Assembly (NCBI RefSeq): GCF_964204645.1
Contig: NC_134034.1
Location: 10,535,414 to 10,599,413, forward strand
Direction: 5' to 3'
Source: Tubulanus polymorphus
Taxonomy: Eukaryota > Nemertea > Palaeonemertea > Tubulaniformes > Tubulanidae
DNA: 64,000 nt
In this document: piece after piece, positions 27,801 through 38,454 of the stretch
Numbering within the stretch: the stretch's first letter is position 1
How the letters are laid out: each line of letters starts with the position of its first letter
Notes under the pieces: model-generated
What the model was told of the DNA's origin: nothing
Databases searched by the model: none
Seen by the model: the letters and a program-made list of their open reading frames with translations, nothing else
Translations under genes and position numbers: made by a program

Positions 27801-29979
27801 AGTTAAAATTATTTCGTTTTCGACGAGTTAACTCAGAGTCAAATCTTAACTCACAACTGTGGAACTGGGTCCTGAATTTAATTTCTTTAAAACTTCTCAT
27901 TTGTGGCAGGTATTCTGCACGCGGCCGACGAGAAAGACTTCAAAACGGCGTTCTCGTATTTCTACGAGGCGTTCGAAGGCTACGACTCGATCGACAGCCC
28001 GAAAGCCGTCACGTCGCTGAAATACATGTTGATGTGTAAAATAATGCTGAACGTGTGAGTACTGCTCGTTTATATATATCCCTAAAGATGGCGCCACTGG
28101 AAATAAATAGAATTTCTACCTCTTTCCAGTAGGGTCTTTACGACTCCTTGATTTCTTAAAAACTCCTAAATGGAGGGTGCTTTTAAAGTTAAAAGTCCTT
28201 TAATTTGAGCAAAATGCCTAAAACTCCTTCTGAGAAATAGGCAATTAGGAATTTACTACTGGGAGAAGGCGCAAAATCAGTACAGTTGAGACCAGGATTT
28301 GTTTTGTTACCCTCGGGTCCGATCTAAGAAATGAAAGCCACTTGCCCGGAGGGGGCAAGCATATTTGAAATTTTGCTTGCCCCCTCCAAAAGCTACTTGC
28401 CCTGCATGGGCTGTCCGATTGGTGGCACTATCATCCGTTGTGTATCGAGTGGGAAAAAACTTTGTGACATAAAATAGCCCCGTGGACAAGTGATAATGAT
28501 AACCTACTTGCCCTGATGAGAATATACTTGTCCCGTGCGATCGGACATGTGCTTAGATCGGACTCTAGGAGGTTATCAAAATGGAAGCAGAGTTTAGTAA
28601 AAAGCATAAAAAATCGCTTGTAAAACTACCGCTACCCAATTACCGGTTTATGGAGATAAACAGTACCGATTTAGTAGGAGTCTGCTGTAATTGATATGAC
28701 AGTGATGCAGAAGCTTCATCAAAATTTGAAATCGTCTCCTTAACCCTTTCAGTGCGTCTACACCGCATGTGTATGAATCGGTGATGGATTTTGCTAGTAC
28801 ACCGCATAGCGGTGTATTGGTGTAATCAGTAATTAGTTTTTATCTCTATTGAAAGATGGCAGCACCTGTCAAACATAGTGAAATACTAGTAACTAACGAT
28901 ACACCGCGCCAGGGTGTAGACGCACTATAGTGATATTCCCGTTATTCAACACACTAGGGTGGAATTTTTAAAAATTTTCAAATTATCTCCAGCACTATAG
29001 GGTATTGATTAGTCAGCACTGAAAGGGTTAAAAACTCATCAAATCCAGGAATAACTGATCAGTAGGCATCCTGTAGACTGTAATCAAATCGATATTTTTG
29101 AACGAAATAGTTTATTTAAGTGACGTGTATTCGTGTTTGATTTCAGCGCGGACGAGGTGCAGACGATCGTCAGCGGTAAACTCGCACTCAGATACGCCGG
29201 GCCCGAAATCGAAGCGATGAAGAGTATCGCGCAGGCGAGCCACAAGAGGTCGCTAGCTGACTTTCAAATCGTGAGTATGACAGCGTTATCGGGGTGGCGA
29301 CCTGGGAAAACCTCATCTTCACCCGTCAAGGGATTCGAACCCACTACGCTAAAGCTGTTCACTGAACCCCTTGACCTCACGAGTCGTTGGAGTCGTTACT
29401 AGCCGACCAGAATCCGGTCGTACCAATCACAGCGCTTGTAACAAACGACTTTAGGCTTCTATTGGTTTTCCTGATAAATAGACCAATCAGCGAACTTTTT
29501 ACTGAACAAGGAAGTATTTCGAAAATCGATATATGACGTCATGCGCAACAGCGCCAGTAATGAAATCACGCTTCGTGAGGCCAGGGGGCTGGTGGAAGCG
29601 AGTTCGGGAGTGATACCGGACCCCTGGCAAGCGAGGATGGGAAAACCTGGGAAATTCAGATAATGTTATTGACTGCGTGTTTCTTTATCAATGATGTGAT
29701 GCGTATTTTGTTCCCCTCACCTCCGGTAAGACTTAATAAAATACAGATATTGACTATGACGAGGTGCATCTTTTATTTTCTTCACTACAAGACGTTTCGG
29801 CCTTCAAGCCTTCATCAATTGAGAATTGAATTAGACGGTTGAAGCAACAATACATCGTTGATAAGGAAACATTATACCCGCAAATAAAATACAAATATGG
29901 AATTAACAACATGAGAATGAATGGATTAACAAGTACGAGCTTTCACAGATATATTATACATAGTAATAATGATAATCAA

Positions 29980-30021
<42 letters not shown>

Positions 30022-32084
30022 TATTATTATTATTATTATTATAATAATAATAAAAATAATAGTAGTAGTAGTCATATGAAATACGATGTATTGTTGCTTC
30101 AACCGTCTAATTCAATTTTCAATTGATGAAGGCTTGAAGGCCGAAACGTCTTGTAGTGAAGAAAATAAAAGATGCACCTCGTCATAGTCAATATCTGTAT
30201 TTCTTTATCAATATGTGATTCGATGAAAAATGAATTCATTGTTAAACCTAGAAATTTCTCTGATTCAATCAGGGAATTTAATGTAAATCACATGAAAAAT
30301 CAGGATCCATTGAGTACTGTTAAGAGTAAACTCTTAGGAGTCAAATGTTAACTCATAACTGTGGAATTGAATCCAGGGGCCGGTTCCATAGACAGGGCTT
30401 AGACCGGTCTAAGACAAACTTAGTTCTATAGCTAATCTAACAACTTAAGAACAGTCTTAAGGTTTAAGACCACTTTTGGTCTTAAGTCTTGACTATGGAA
30501 CTAGCCCAAGGAGATTTGTAAACGGATGAAATGTGGCGCTTCACTCTCAACTTTTGAAACCTCTGAACCGAAATTCAACTCGTTAATCGTCAATTCGTTT
30601 AATTTTCTCATCGTTTCAGACTCTGGAGAAGTTTAAGGTTGAATTAGTTGAGGATCCGATCGTTCACGCTCACCTCGACTCGCTTTATGATAAACTACTC
30701 GAACAGAATCTGTGTCGAATCATCGAACCGTTCTCACGCGTTCAAGTCTCGCATATTTCACACCTCATTAAACTATCTCAGGTACGTACTCTCTCTCCTC
30801 TCACCCCTCCTCCTCTCACCTCTCCTTCTCTCTACTCCCCTCCTGTCTCCCCTCTCACCTCCCTGTCTCCCCTCTCACCTCCCTGTCTCTCCTCTCACCT
30901 CCCCTTCTCTCTACTCTCTCCTCCCCTCCTGTCTCCCCTTCTCTCTCCCCTTCTCTCTTCACTCCTCCTGTCTCTCTCTCCTCTCAACTCCCCTTCTCTC
31001 TTCATCCCTCCTGTCTCTCCTCTCACCTCCCCCTCCTCTCCTTCTCTCTACTCCCTCCTGTCTCTCACCTCCCCTTCTCTCTTCACCCCTCCTGTCTCTC
31101 CTCTCACCTCCCCTTCTCTCTTCACCCCTCCTGTCTCTCCTCTCACCTCCCCTTCTCTCTTCATCCCTCCCTCCTCTCCTTCTCTCTACTCCCTCCTGTC
31201 TCTCACCTCCCCTTCTCTCTTCACCCCTCCTGTCTCTCACCTCCCCTTCTCTCTTCACCCCTCCTGTCTCTCCTCTCACCTCCCCTTCTCTCTTCACCCC
31301 TCCTGTCTCTCCTCTCACCTCCCCTTCTCTCTACTCCCCTCCTGTCTCTCCTCTCACCTCCCCTTCTCTCTTCACCCCTGCTGTCTCTCCTCTCACCTCC
31401 TTTTTCTCTCTTCACCCCTGCTGTCTCTCCTCTCACCTCCCCTTCTCTCTTCACCCCTACTGTCTCTCCTCTCACCTCCCCTTCTCTCTTCACCCCTGCT
31501 GTCTCTCCTCTCACCTCCCCTTCTCTCTTCACCCCTCCTGTCTCTCCTCTCACCTCCCCTTCTCTCTTCACCCCTCCTGTCTCTCCTCTCACCTCCCCTT
31601 CTCTCTTCACCCCTCCTGTCTCTCCTCTCACCTCCCCTTCTCTCTTCATCCCTCCTGTCTCTCCTCTCACCTCCCCTTCTCTCTTCACCCCTCCTGTCTC
31701 TCCTCTCACCTCCCCTTCTCTCTTCACCCCTGCTGTCTCTCCTCTCACCTCCCCTTCTCTCTTCACCCCTCCTGTCTCTCCACTCCCCTCCTGTCACCCT
31801 CTCACCACCCTTCTTACCCTTCTTTCCACTCCCCTCTCGTCACCTATCAGAATAAGTTCTTTTAAGTTATTATATAAGTTATTTTCCAGGATGTCATCGA
31901 AAAGAAATTGTCGCAGATGATTCTCGACAAGAAATTCAGCGGCATTCTCGACCAGGGCGAGGGCGTGTTGGTCGTGTTCGATCGTACGCCCGTCGATCAG
32001 ACGTACACGTCCGCTCTCGACACCATCCACAATATGGGAAAGGTCGTCGACGCTCTTTACAACAAGGCGAAAAAACTCACATAA
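24872..32084 (+). CDS. PSMD11: 26S proteasome non-ATPase regulatory subunit 11 (Rpn6), complete, nine exons
   Basis: PSMD11/Rpn6 is a scaffold subunit of the 19S lid that clamps lid and base to the 20S core. Exons are 24872-24953, 25152-25253, 26280-26476, 26955-27124, 27319-27401, 27910-28054, 29147-29270, 30620-30781 and 31890-32084. Every GT-AG junction closes in phase and the total is 419 codons plus stop (human 422 aa). Recognisable blocks are [18 protein letters not shown] (exon 3), [13 protein letters not shown] (exon 4), [18 protein letters not shown] (exon 5), [17 protein letters not shown] (exon 6), [10 protein letters not shown] (exon 7), and the PCI domain with [17 protein letters not shown] (exon 8) and [18 protein letters not shown], ending NKAKKLT (exon 9). 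The helical repeats are N-terminal and the PCI domain C-terminal. The start codon follows AAAC and gives the expected MAA-type N-terminus. No disruption is seen. Confidence 0.97.
25439..25737. mobile_element. Miniature inverted-repeat element in PSMD11 intron 2
   Basis: Ends read TAGTCTAGTACCTAGCCGTC and ...GACTGGTATTCAGACTA, the same termini as the 68-bp element at 53848-53915. No coding capacity. The target duplication at this copy is not clear. Confidence 0.55.
25918..26068. repeat. Large inverted repeat in PSMD11 intron 2
   Basis: CACAGGTTCCCGCTCGGCGC (arm to about 25960) is the reverse complement, with one or two mismatches, of the arm ending GAGCGGGAACCTG (26028-26065). The spacer is about 70 bp. 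It probably represents another non-autonomous element. Confidence 0.8.
26520..26935. repeat. Tandem repeat in PSMD11 intron 3 (GATGATGTCATAGGGGG family)
   Basis: Five or six copies of a roughly 80-bp unit with TTGATGATGTCATAGGGGG and ATTTATGGTGGCAGCCATC. The same unit is spread through RBM33 introns at 44340-44700 and 50275-50870, and near 38540 and 39110-39210. Confidence 0.88.
27770..27872. mobile_element. Palindromic miniature element in PSMD11 intron 5
   Basis: Arms begin GATCCAGTTCCACAGTTGTG and end CACAACTGTGGAACTGGGTC, near-perfect inverted complements around an AT-rich centre. A close copy is at 63782-63893, and the terminal motif is amplified at 11480-12165. Confidence 0.8.
28313..28570. 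mobile_element. Miniature element with GTCCGATCTAAG / CTTAGATCGGAC ends
   Basis: The 12-bp terminal inverted repeats are nearly perfect, and the interior carries several CTTGCCC/GGGCAAG motifs. Relatives lie at about 19452-19654 and 22428-22620. It sits in PSMD11 intron 6. Non-coding. Confidence 0.75.
28744..29027. mobile_element. piggyBac-type miniature element (copy B)
   Basis: CCCTTTCAGTGC ... GCACTGAAAGGG, flanked by TTAA at 28740-28743 and 29028-29031. It is in PSMD11 intron 6. The best preserved member: both termini and both target sites are intact, and the interior has hairpin-forming ACACCGC...GGTGTA motifs. Confidence 0.88.
29693..30199. mobile_element. Non-autonomous inverted-repeat retroelement with hammerhead-like motifs
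   Basis: Arms of about 115 bp (29741-29858 and 30083-30200) are almost perfect reverse complements. A 13-bp direct repeat TTTCTTTATCAAT (29680-29692 and 30200-30212) fits a target duplication. Each arm holds the motif (U)UGAUGA-A-GGCU...GGCC-GAAAC-GUC, on the minus strand at 29791-29818 and the plus strand at 30124-30150. The core between the arms is short, with an (AAT/ATT)n tract, and encodes nothing recognisable. Arms and motif resemble the terminal repeats of Penelope-like elements. It lies in PSMD11 intron 7. Confidence 0.75.
30786..31855. repeat. 1-kb polypyrimidine minisatellite in PSMD11 intron 8
   Basis: About 25 copies of a 39-bp unit CTCTCACCTCCCCTTCTCTC then TTCACCCCTCCTGTCTCTC. 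The plus strand, which is the transcribed sense strand, is almost pure C and T for a kilobase. The array runs from a few bases after the exon 8 donor to about 35 bp before the exon 9 acceptor. Units are 13 codons long, which explains the 405-codon open frame; that frame is not the PSMD11 frame. Confidence 0.95.
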
Positions 32085-32850
32085 TCCAAAGAGAGAGTGA
32101 GAGTTTACGACGTTAGAAAAAGAACATTTGTGTGAAATATTCGTTGGATGGACGATTAAAATTCCCGGGCAAAAAAAAGAGATACTTCGAGATACTTGAA
32201 TTAGGTGTTTAATTTTGTATTCGACATTATTCGCAGTCGCGGTATCAGCAGTTGACCAGTCCAAACCGGTCTCTAGATTCTAATCCCCGAGACCAAGGCG
32301 ATGCCCCGAGCCCAGGGCTAAGTTGCACAGTCCGGAAAGTCGTCTGAGACTGATTTTAAATCTAAGCCATGGCAAATAGGATATGGAACCAAAATGAGCT
32401 CAGATTGGTCTTATAGATTGGTCATGAATGAGCTAAGGCTGGTCTCATGTTGTTAGATTGGTTATAAAACCAAAATCAGATAGATTTTAGGTACCGGTAG
32501 TTAGAAGGATATGGAACCAAAATGAGCTCAGATTGGTCTTATAGATTGGTCATGAATGAGCTAAGGCTGGTCTCATGTTGTTAGATTGGTTATAAAACCA
32601 AAATCAGATAGATTTTAGGTACCGGTAGTTAGAATAAGATGAACTCGAGACTGGTCTTACATTGAAGCCTTGACTGAGCAACTGAGCCCTGAATTTTGAT
32701 TTCTAAGGGCACGGGTGACCAACTAAAACTAAACCCCTTTAATGCAACAGTAAATACAGCAAAATAATTGAAAAATGAATCTGTATTGAGTCGTTTCGCA
32801 TGAGAACAACATTTGTAAACGGTTTGTGTAAATAAAATAAAGAATTATTG
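32085..32850 (+). other. Probable PSMD11 3' UTR and polyadenylation site
   Basis: No coding potential. It includes a 130-bp segment duplicated in tandem (about 32380-32510 and 32510-32640) derived from the TTGTTAGATTGG element family. Two overlapping AATAAA hexamers at 32831-32841 are the best polyadenylation signal. Confidence 0.5.
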
Positions 32851-32950
32851 TAACGAACTCATTTTTGAGGAATTTGATTGATTTAATTCAGGGGAGCTGA
32901 AACTGGTGAAGAATCGACGCTGAAGACAAACTGTTTTTTATGCCCCTTAA

Positions 32951-33358
32951 CCCTTTCAGTGCGTCTACACCGCAGTGCAGTGTATGAATCAGTGATAGAT
33001 TTTGCTAGTACACCGCACTGCGGTGTATTGATGTAATTAGTAATTCGTTTTTATCTCTATTGAAAGATGGCAGCACCTGTCAAACATAATGAAATATTAG
33101 TAACTAACGATATACCGCACCGCGGTGTAGACGCACTATAGTGGTATTCCCGTTATTCAACACACTAGGGTGGAAATTTTCAAATTATCTCCAGCACTAT
33201 AGGGTATTGATTAGTCAGCACTGAAAGCACTGCGCATGACGTAAAAATGTCATGTGAGCGACAACCCTAATGATTTCGAGCTTAAACCAGCAAAGATTAG
33301 TTAAGAAATGCAATTGGGAATTTTCGTATGAAATAAAAGCGCATACACAGTGAAAGGG
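32951..33358. mobile_element. piggyBac-type miniature element (copy C)
   Basis: Starts TTAA|CCCTTTCAGTGC. An internal GCACTGAAAG near 33220-33230 is followed by about 120 extra bases before a second terminus CAGTGAAAGGG|TTAA ending at 33358. It is either an insertion near the end or two nested ends. Confidence 0.7.
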
Positions 33359-33364
33359 TTAATA

Positions 33365-35890
33365 ATTAATTACATGGCATATTCAGTACTTCACCTGAGA
33401 CTTCGAATACAAGTAGAGTCACAAACACCAGACCTTTTTATCGGCGCTTCTGATGCGTACAGTCGCTTGATCATTCCAGTCTTGCACGAACGTACCGCCG
33501 CGAGGTGTCACCGCACGCAACCATATTCGTCGAGAAACATTGATATTTCTAAAACAATTAAAAAGAAAACGCATTACGCGTACATACCTAATTCACGGGC
33601 AGACGAAAAATGAGTGGGTACCTTACCTAGAAACCAGAAACATAGTTTCTGTGATTGATGTTCTTAGCTTAAGTTAGTCAGTAACATGTGCGGGTTTGGT
33701 TTCACGATCGCATATTTTCACAAACCACATATTATCATCCGATTAGAAAAGCTTACCACCAACGATTAGGTAACTGACTAAGCTAATGCCATGATCAAGT
33801 ACACAGCAGCCCGGAAAAAAGGATGGCTATGGATGCGATACCACGGATATTTGGATGTTCTAGGAGCCACCCCTTTTTTTGAAATACAAACAAACTCGCT
33901 TAAACCGGATTTTGGTCTAATTCGGACAATCTTTGCAGTCCATTTGTTAGTCCCAAATGATCCGAATTAAGCCGATTCTACTGTAAGAAACCTAAACATG
34001 GCTTACGATTGATTTTGAACGGAACCGATGATACTGCATACTTTCTTTTTCTTTATCTTAAAATAGGGATTGTCCCTGGTATTTATTTGGCTGCTGGTAA
34101 ATTTTGTTTGATTTTTCGATAGAGTGTCCCTTACAGACCCACCAAACTTTCTTGCAAATGATTTCAACCAACTATGATGAACTCTTTCTAAAGGATATTC
34201 ACATCGATATGAACTGTGTGATTCTAGCTGGACTTGGTCTGAAGAAAGCGCTCGCGTATTTTCTCACGATTTGAGTCAAAATTTGAAAAAAAACCTCGAG
34301 TCTGAAGAAAGCGCTCGCGTATTTTCTCACGATTTGAGTCAAAATTTGAAAAAAAACCTCGAGTTTTACAAATTGGAAATGAATCAAATTTTTCAGATTC
34401 CGAAGAATCAACATTAAAACTCACAACTGTGTAACTACCGTAGGCAGGCGTGGATCTGGACCCCGTGCTTTAACTAGCAAATTGTTCCAAAAGAAATGTT
34501 TCACTGGATATGCAGCAGTCTTGCAGACCATCATACCAACAGGCTTCTCGATTGCAATATTTGATGAAAATGAAAAAATCTTGGAGAGGTCCAATTCTAC
34601 GTCTGCTTGGTTCAGGGACCATATCAGAATAAATCTTTTTCTTCAAAAAGAATTACAACAATTCACAATTTTCACATACAGCAACATCAAACAATAACAA
34701 GTTAAGTATTTTCAGAGACTGTTGCTGACAATCAAAGATTGTTGACAGCTCTGTGTGAGTCAGGGGGGACAGTTAAGTATTTTCAGAGACTGTTGCTGAC
34801 AATCAGGGATGTTTGACAGCTCTGTGTGCATCAAGGGGGGACAGTAAACTATTTTCAGAGACTGTTTCTGACAATCAGGGATGGTTGACAGCTCTGTGTG
34901 CGTCAGGGGGTACAGTAGAGTATTTTCAGAGACTGTTGCTGACAATCAGGGATGATTGACAGCTCTGTGTGCGTCAGGGAGGACCATAAAATAGAACACG
35001 CTCAATGGAACAACAAACATTTCATAAATAACCACATTGTAAATATGTGATCTATAAAAATGGGTAAATTTTCACTCAGAGAAAAATATAAAGGCCTAAC
35101 CACATTGTAAATATGTGGTCCATAAAAATTGGTAAATTTGACGAAAAAACACACATCCACATTGTAAATATGTGGTTCATAAAAGATAACTATATCATAA
35201 AAATTGTTCATCATATATAAAAACCTGAATAATGTAAATATTGTAAAAATTCCCATTTCGAATAACTACGCTACACTTAACATGAACACGTATTTCAAAA
35301 AATTATGGTAAATATTTTTCTAAAAAAAAAAAAAAATTCTTTAAAAAAATTCTTTAAAAAATATCAATACTTTGGGCAAGATGGACGTAATTCGACGAGA
35401 TACCTAGTTAAAACAATGCGATAACAATCAAAACGGTTTTGACTGGATAAAAAAACGGAGAATTTTTTTTTTAAGTGAACTGAACACGAAATTTGTATTT
35501 TTCGCAGAATCGATCGATCTGTCATATATTATTCGTTATCAGAGACATTATATTTACATTATAATAAATAATAGAATAACGCAATTCTGCTTATCACATC
35601 GAAGTGAAGTGCGAAAACAGGGCTGCCAACCTCTGTCACGAAGGCCGCGCGAAAAAATACTCTCGGAACGGAGTTCGAAACGCTTACAGGGTTTATTCGA
35701 TATTGTAAAACGTTGAAAAAAGACTCGGAAATCACGATGAGGGTAGACGGGCAGGCGCGATCGAACCAGTTGTATTCACGACGAAAGGTTGGCAGCTCTG
35801 AATACATAATCAAATATGGGTACCACCTTTTACCGATTTAGTAGAACGAACCCACTTAATTCAGATCATGCGGGACCAATGAAATTCATC
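33365..35890. other. Intergenic stretch, repeats only
   Basis: Contents: a MITE-like element at 33665-33795 (TTAGTCAGTAAC...GGTAACTGACTAA) related to 19125-19235. There is a perfect 63-bp tandem duplication starting TCTGAAGAAAGCGCTCGCG (about 34238-34363). About four copies of a 74-bp unit with TATTTTCAGAGACTGTTGCT lie at 34700-34980, and three copies of ACCACATTGTAAATATGTG sequence at 35015-35200. No exon supported. Confidence 0.5.
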
Positions 35891-35898
35891 CGGTTTAA

Positions 35899-36163
35899 CC
35901 CTTTCAGTGCGTATACACCGCAGTGCGGTGTATGAATCGGCGATAGATTTTGCTAGTACACCGCACTGCGGTGTATTGGTCTATTGAAAGATGGCAGCAC
36001 CTGTCAAACATAATGAAATATTAGTTACTAACAATACACCGTGCCATGGTGTAGACGCACTATAGTGGTATTCCCGTTTTTCAACACACTAGGGCGGAAT
36101 TTTTCAAAAATTTTCAAATTATCTCCAGCACTATAGGGTATTGATAAGTCAGCACTGAAAGGT
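35899..36163. mobile_element. piggyBac-type miniature element (copy D)
   Basis: CCCTTTCAGTGC ... GCACTGAAAGG(T), flanked by TTAA at 35895-35898 and 36164-36167. Same interior as copy B. Confidence 0.82.
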
Positions 36164-36762
36164 TTAAGAGAAATTCAGACTAAACAGCAGGTGCGTTGGA
36201 AGCATTTTTTATCATCGCGGCGGCCAATTGCCGATTTTTGATAGGTTCTCATTTATGTTGCCGAGGCGAATTTACTTTAATTTCGTCGAAAAACATGATA
36301 TTCAAAGAAAAAAGTTGCTGCACTTCCAACGCCACTGTTTAAACATCACATTACTATTAATATTTTACATATATTTATGTATAGGTGGACTGTGAATAAT
36401 ATCCGGACTAGATCGAAATCTGGATTAAACTGATCTGGCTTAAGCGGGTTATCAACTGGTGTACAATGAATTTGAGAACAAATTTACTATAAAACCCTCC
36501 ACTGGAAGCGCACTATCCGTACTCCAGTTTTAGGGCTCAAACGAACCGACTTCCAAGGTCGAGAATAACGACAAGACCGGGTCATAGCGAATTTTTTGCC
36601 TTTGCCGAAATCAAATAAAACATTTGGAAACGTCGATCGCGAAACCGTACCCAGCACCGCTCCGGTCCACGATCGACGCTTTGAATAAAATCAAAACTAT
36701 ACCGAGCTGTTCTTCGCCCGTTCAAAAACCGATCTACGAAATCAAAACCGGTCTTATTTCAA

Positions 36763-36984
36763 CCCTTTCAGTGTGTCTACACCGCAGTACGGCGTATAAA
36801 TCAGTGATCGACTTTGCTAGTACACCGCCTATAGGTGTAGTACACCGCATAGAGGTGTATTCATGTAACTATCTCTATTGAAAGATGGCAGCACCTTCAA
36901 CACACTGGGACGACATTCTCTAAAATTTCCAAACGATCTCCAGCACTTTCGGTACCGGTAATTAATTAGTCGGCACTGAAAGGG
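36763..36984. mobile_element. piggyBac-type miniature element (copy E, shorter)
   Basis: Same termini as copies B and D, but the target sites have decayed (TCAA and TTAT) and about 60 bp of interior is missing relative to copy B. Confidence 0.72.
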
Positions 36985-37619
36985 TTATATCTCGACGGTG
37001 AATTTCGGCCCATAGATTCTCATTGAAATTTACAAAAGAAAAGTATATCAAGAAGAAAAAAATCGATTTACCCAACAGTACAGAATTAAATACACAATTC
37101 CGCTGTCGGTTGTAGATTTAAACATAATAAATAATATGGACGTAACAACAAATTGTGAATAACGCCTCCATATGAACGAAATATATACAAGTCAACGCTT
37201 TATTCACTTGATTTACTTACTCAGAAATTTTGTTAAGGAAATTATGAATTATTTACAATTTCAATATCGATGACTTTTGCGCAATTCGGTGATGAACAAA
37301 ATTGATTGCTAGTGCGAACTGAATTCAGTTTGGTTTCCATAGACAAGTGAACCTGTCTGATACTATTTGAAGTAAAAACCCACAAATATAGAATGGCCCA
37401 TAGAATTTGGTCGAAATGTCAAATGCTCGACTTTCGTTTTTCATTGTATTGTAGGTTTTTACTTCTCAATTCAGTATTTTTTTTTTTTTTAATTTCGTAG
37501 GGCGGAAAATTATGAGAAAGCGGTGAGGACTTTTTCGCTTCAACGTTTAAGCGATATCATAGTTTATAGTCCTTTAACGATAGTGACTAGAAGAAACAGA
37601 TCGTACGGGGTTCTTCTGG

Positions 37620-37875
37620 GTGAACTACTTCCTTCCCCTCACAGCTGTGGTGGAAGAAATAGCGAATAGGATATGGTTCGTGGAGAATGAGCAGTCGCAG
37701 TAGGTTCTCAGTGAACCCTTCCGTCACAGGTGTGATGAGAGGCAGAGTAGAACAGACGCACGGGTTCTTCGTGAACCCACTCCTTTCGCAGCTGTGGTAG
37801 GAGAGCAGTGAGTAGAACCGACACACCGGTTCTCGGTGAACTCCTCCTATCACAGCTGTGGTGAGAGAGCAGTTA
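37620..37875. repeat. Tandem repeat with GGTTCTCGGTGAAC / CAGCTGTGGTG motifs
   Basis: Four diverged units of about 60 bp with GAACC...TTCGTGAACCC, TCGCAGCTGTGGTAGGAG and GAGTAGAAC. A related array is at 60965-61145 inside the EGF-protein gene, 23 kb away. The open frames seen here come from the repeat. Confidence 0.8.
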
Positions 37876-38066
37876 CAAGAATATATAATCTTGAATAAAT
37901 TTGTGTCGAACATAATTTCATTAAGGCATTCAATACTCAGTTAACAAACTGTGAAATCATTGACGTCTGAATTCCAAGCTGAAGTACATTCAGTAAGTGC
38001 GGTAAGTACACTAATCCAAGAACAGTTCGATAGTAATTAAGATAATAGTTATTTAATCAAGTCAAT

Positions 38067-38072
38067 TTTATT
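38067..38072 (-). other. Candidate polyadenylation signal for RBM33
   Basis: AATAAA on the minus strand about 385 bp past the RBM33 stop codon. It is the first good hexamer on that strand that I noticed. Confidence 0.3.
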
Positions 38073-38454
38073 AAGAACTGTTGTCTCTATGGTCTCTATG
38101 TCTTCTTAAAGCATATTCTTCATCAATTCCATCGCGATGACTCAATCTCGCTGACGACAGCAAAGAGGAGGAACAGGTCGTAGGTGGCTACTGACAGACG
38201 AGCTCGTGTTAGAAATCCACAATACAGGTCGCAAAGTTCATTTTCAGCCGGTATCGTTGAATTTGAACGACGGCATGGCAGACGGACGGTCATTCTCGAA
38301 TTGACGATCACGGTGAAGTTCAGGATCATCGAAACAAACAGTAGACACGCAGAGAACATTATCAAATTGTAGAATATGACCGAGGGTTCGTTGATCTAGG
38401 CGTCCAGCGGGCTGAATAAATTAAAACCGTCCTACCTCAGCTAATCCGCTCCCA

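Noticed and set aside
30648-31865. 405-codon open frame rich in Ser, Leu and Pro
   Set aside because: It begins in PSMD11 exon 8 in the wrong frame and then reads a 39-bp C/T minisatellite. The unit is 13 codons, so the absence of stops is trivial.
37497-37665. Possible plus-strand exon after TTTCGTAG (AENYEKAVRTFSLQRL)
   Set aside because: It has a T-rich tract and AG acceptor, but the frame runs straight into the minisatellite and no partner exon or family was found.
38123-38365. 80-codon minus-strand frame with a hydrophobic N-terminus
   Set aside because: It looks like a small membrane protein but lies in the RBM33 3' UTR region, has no supporting signals and no homology that I recognise.
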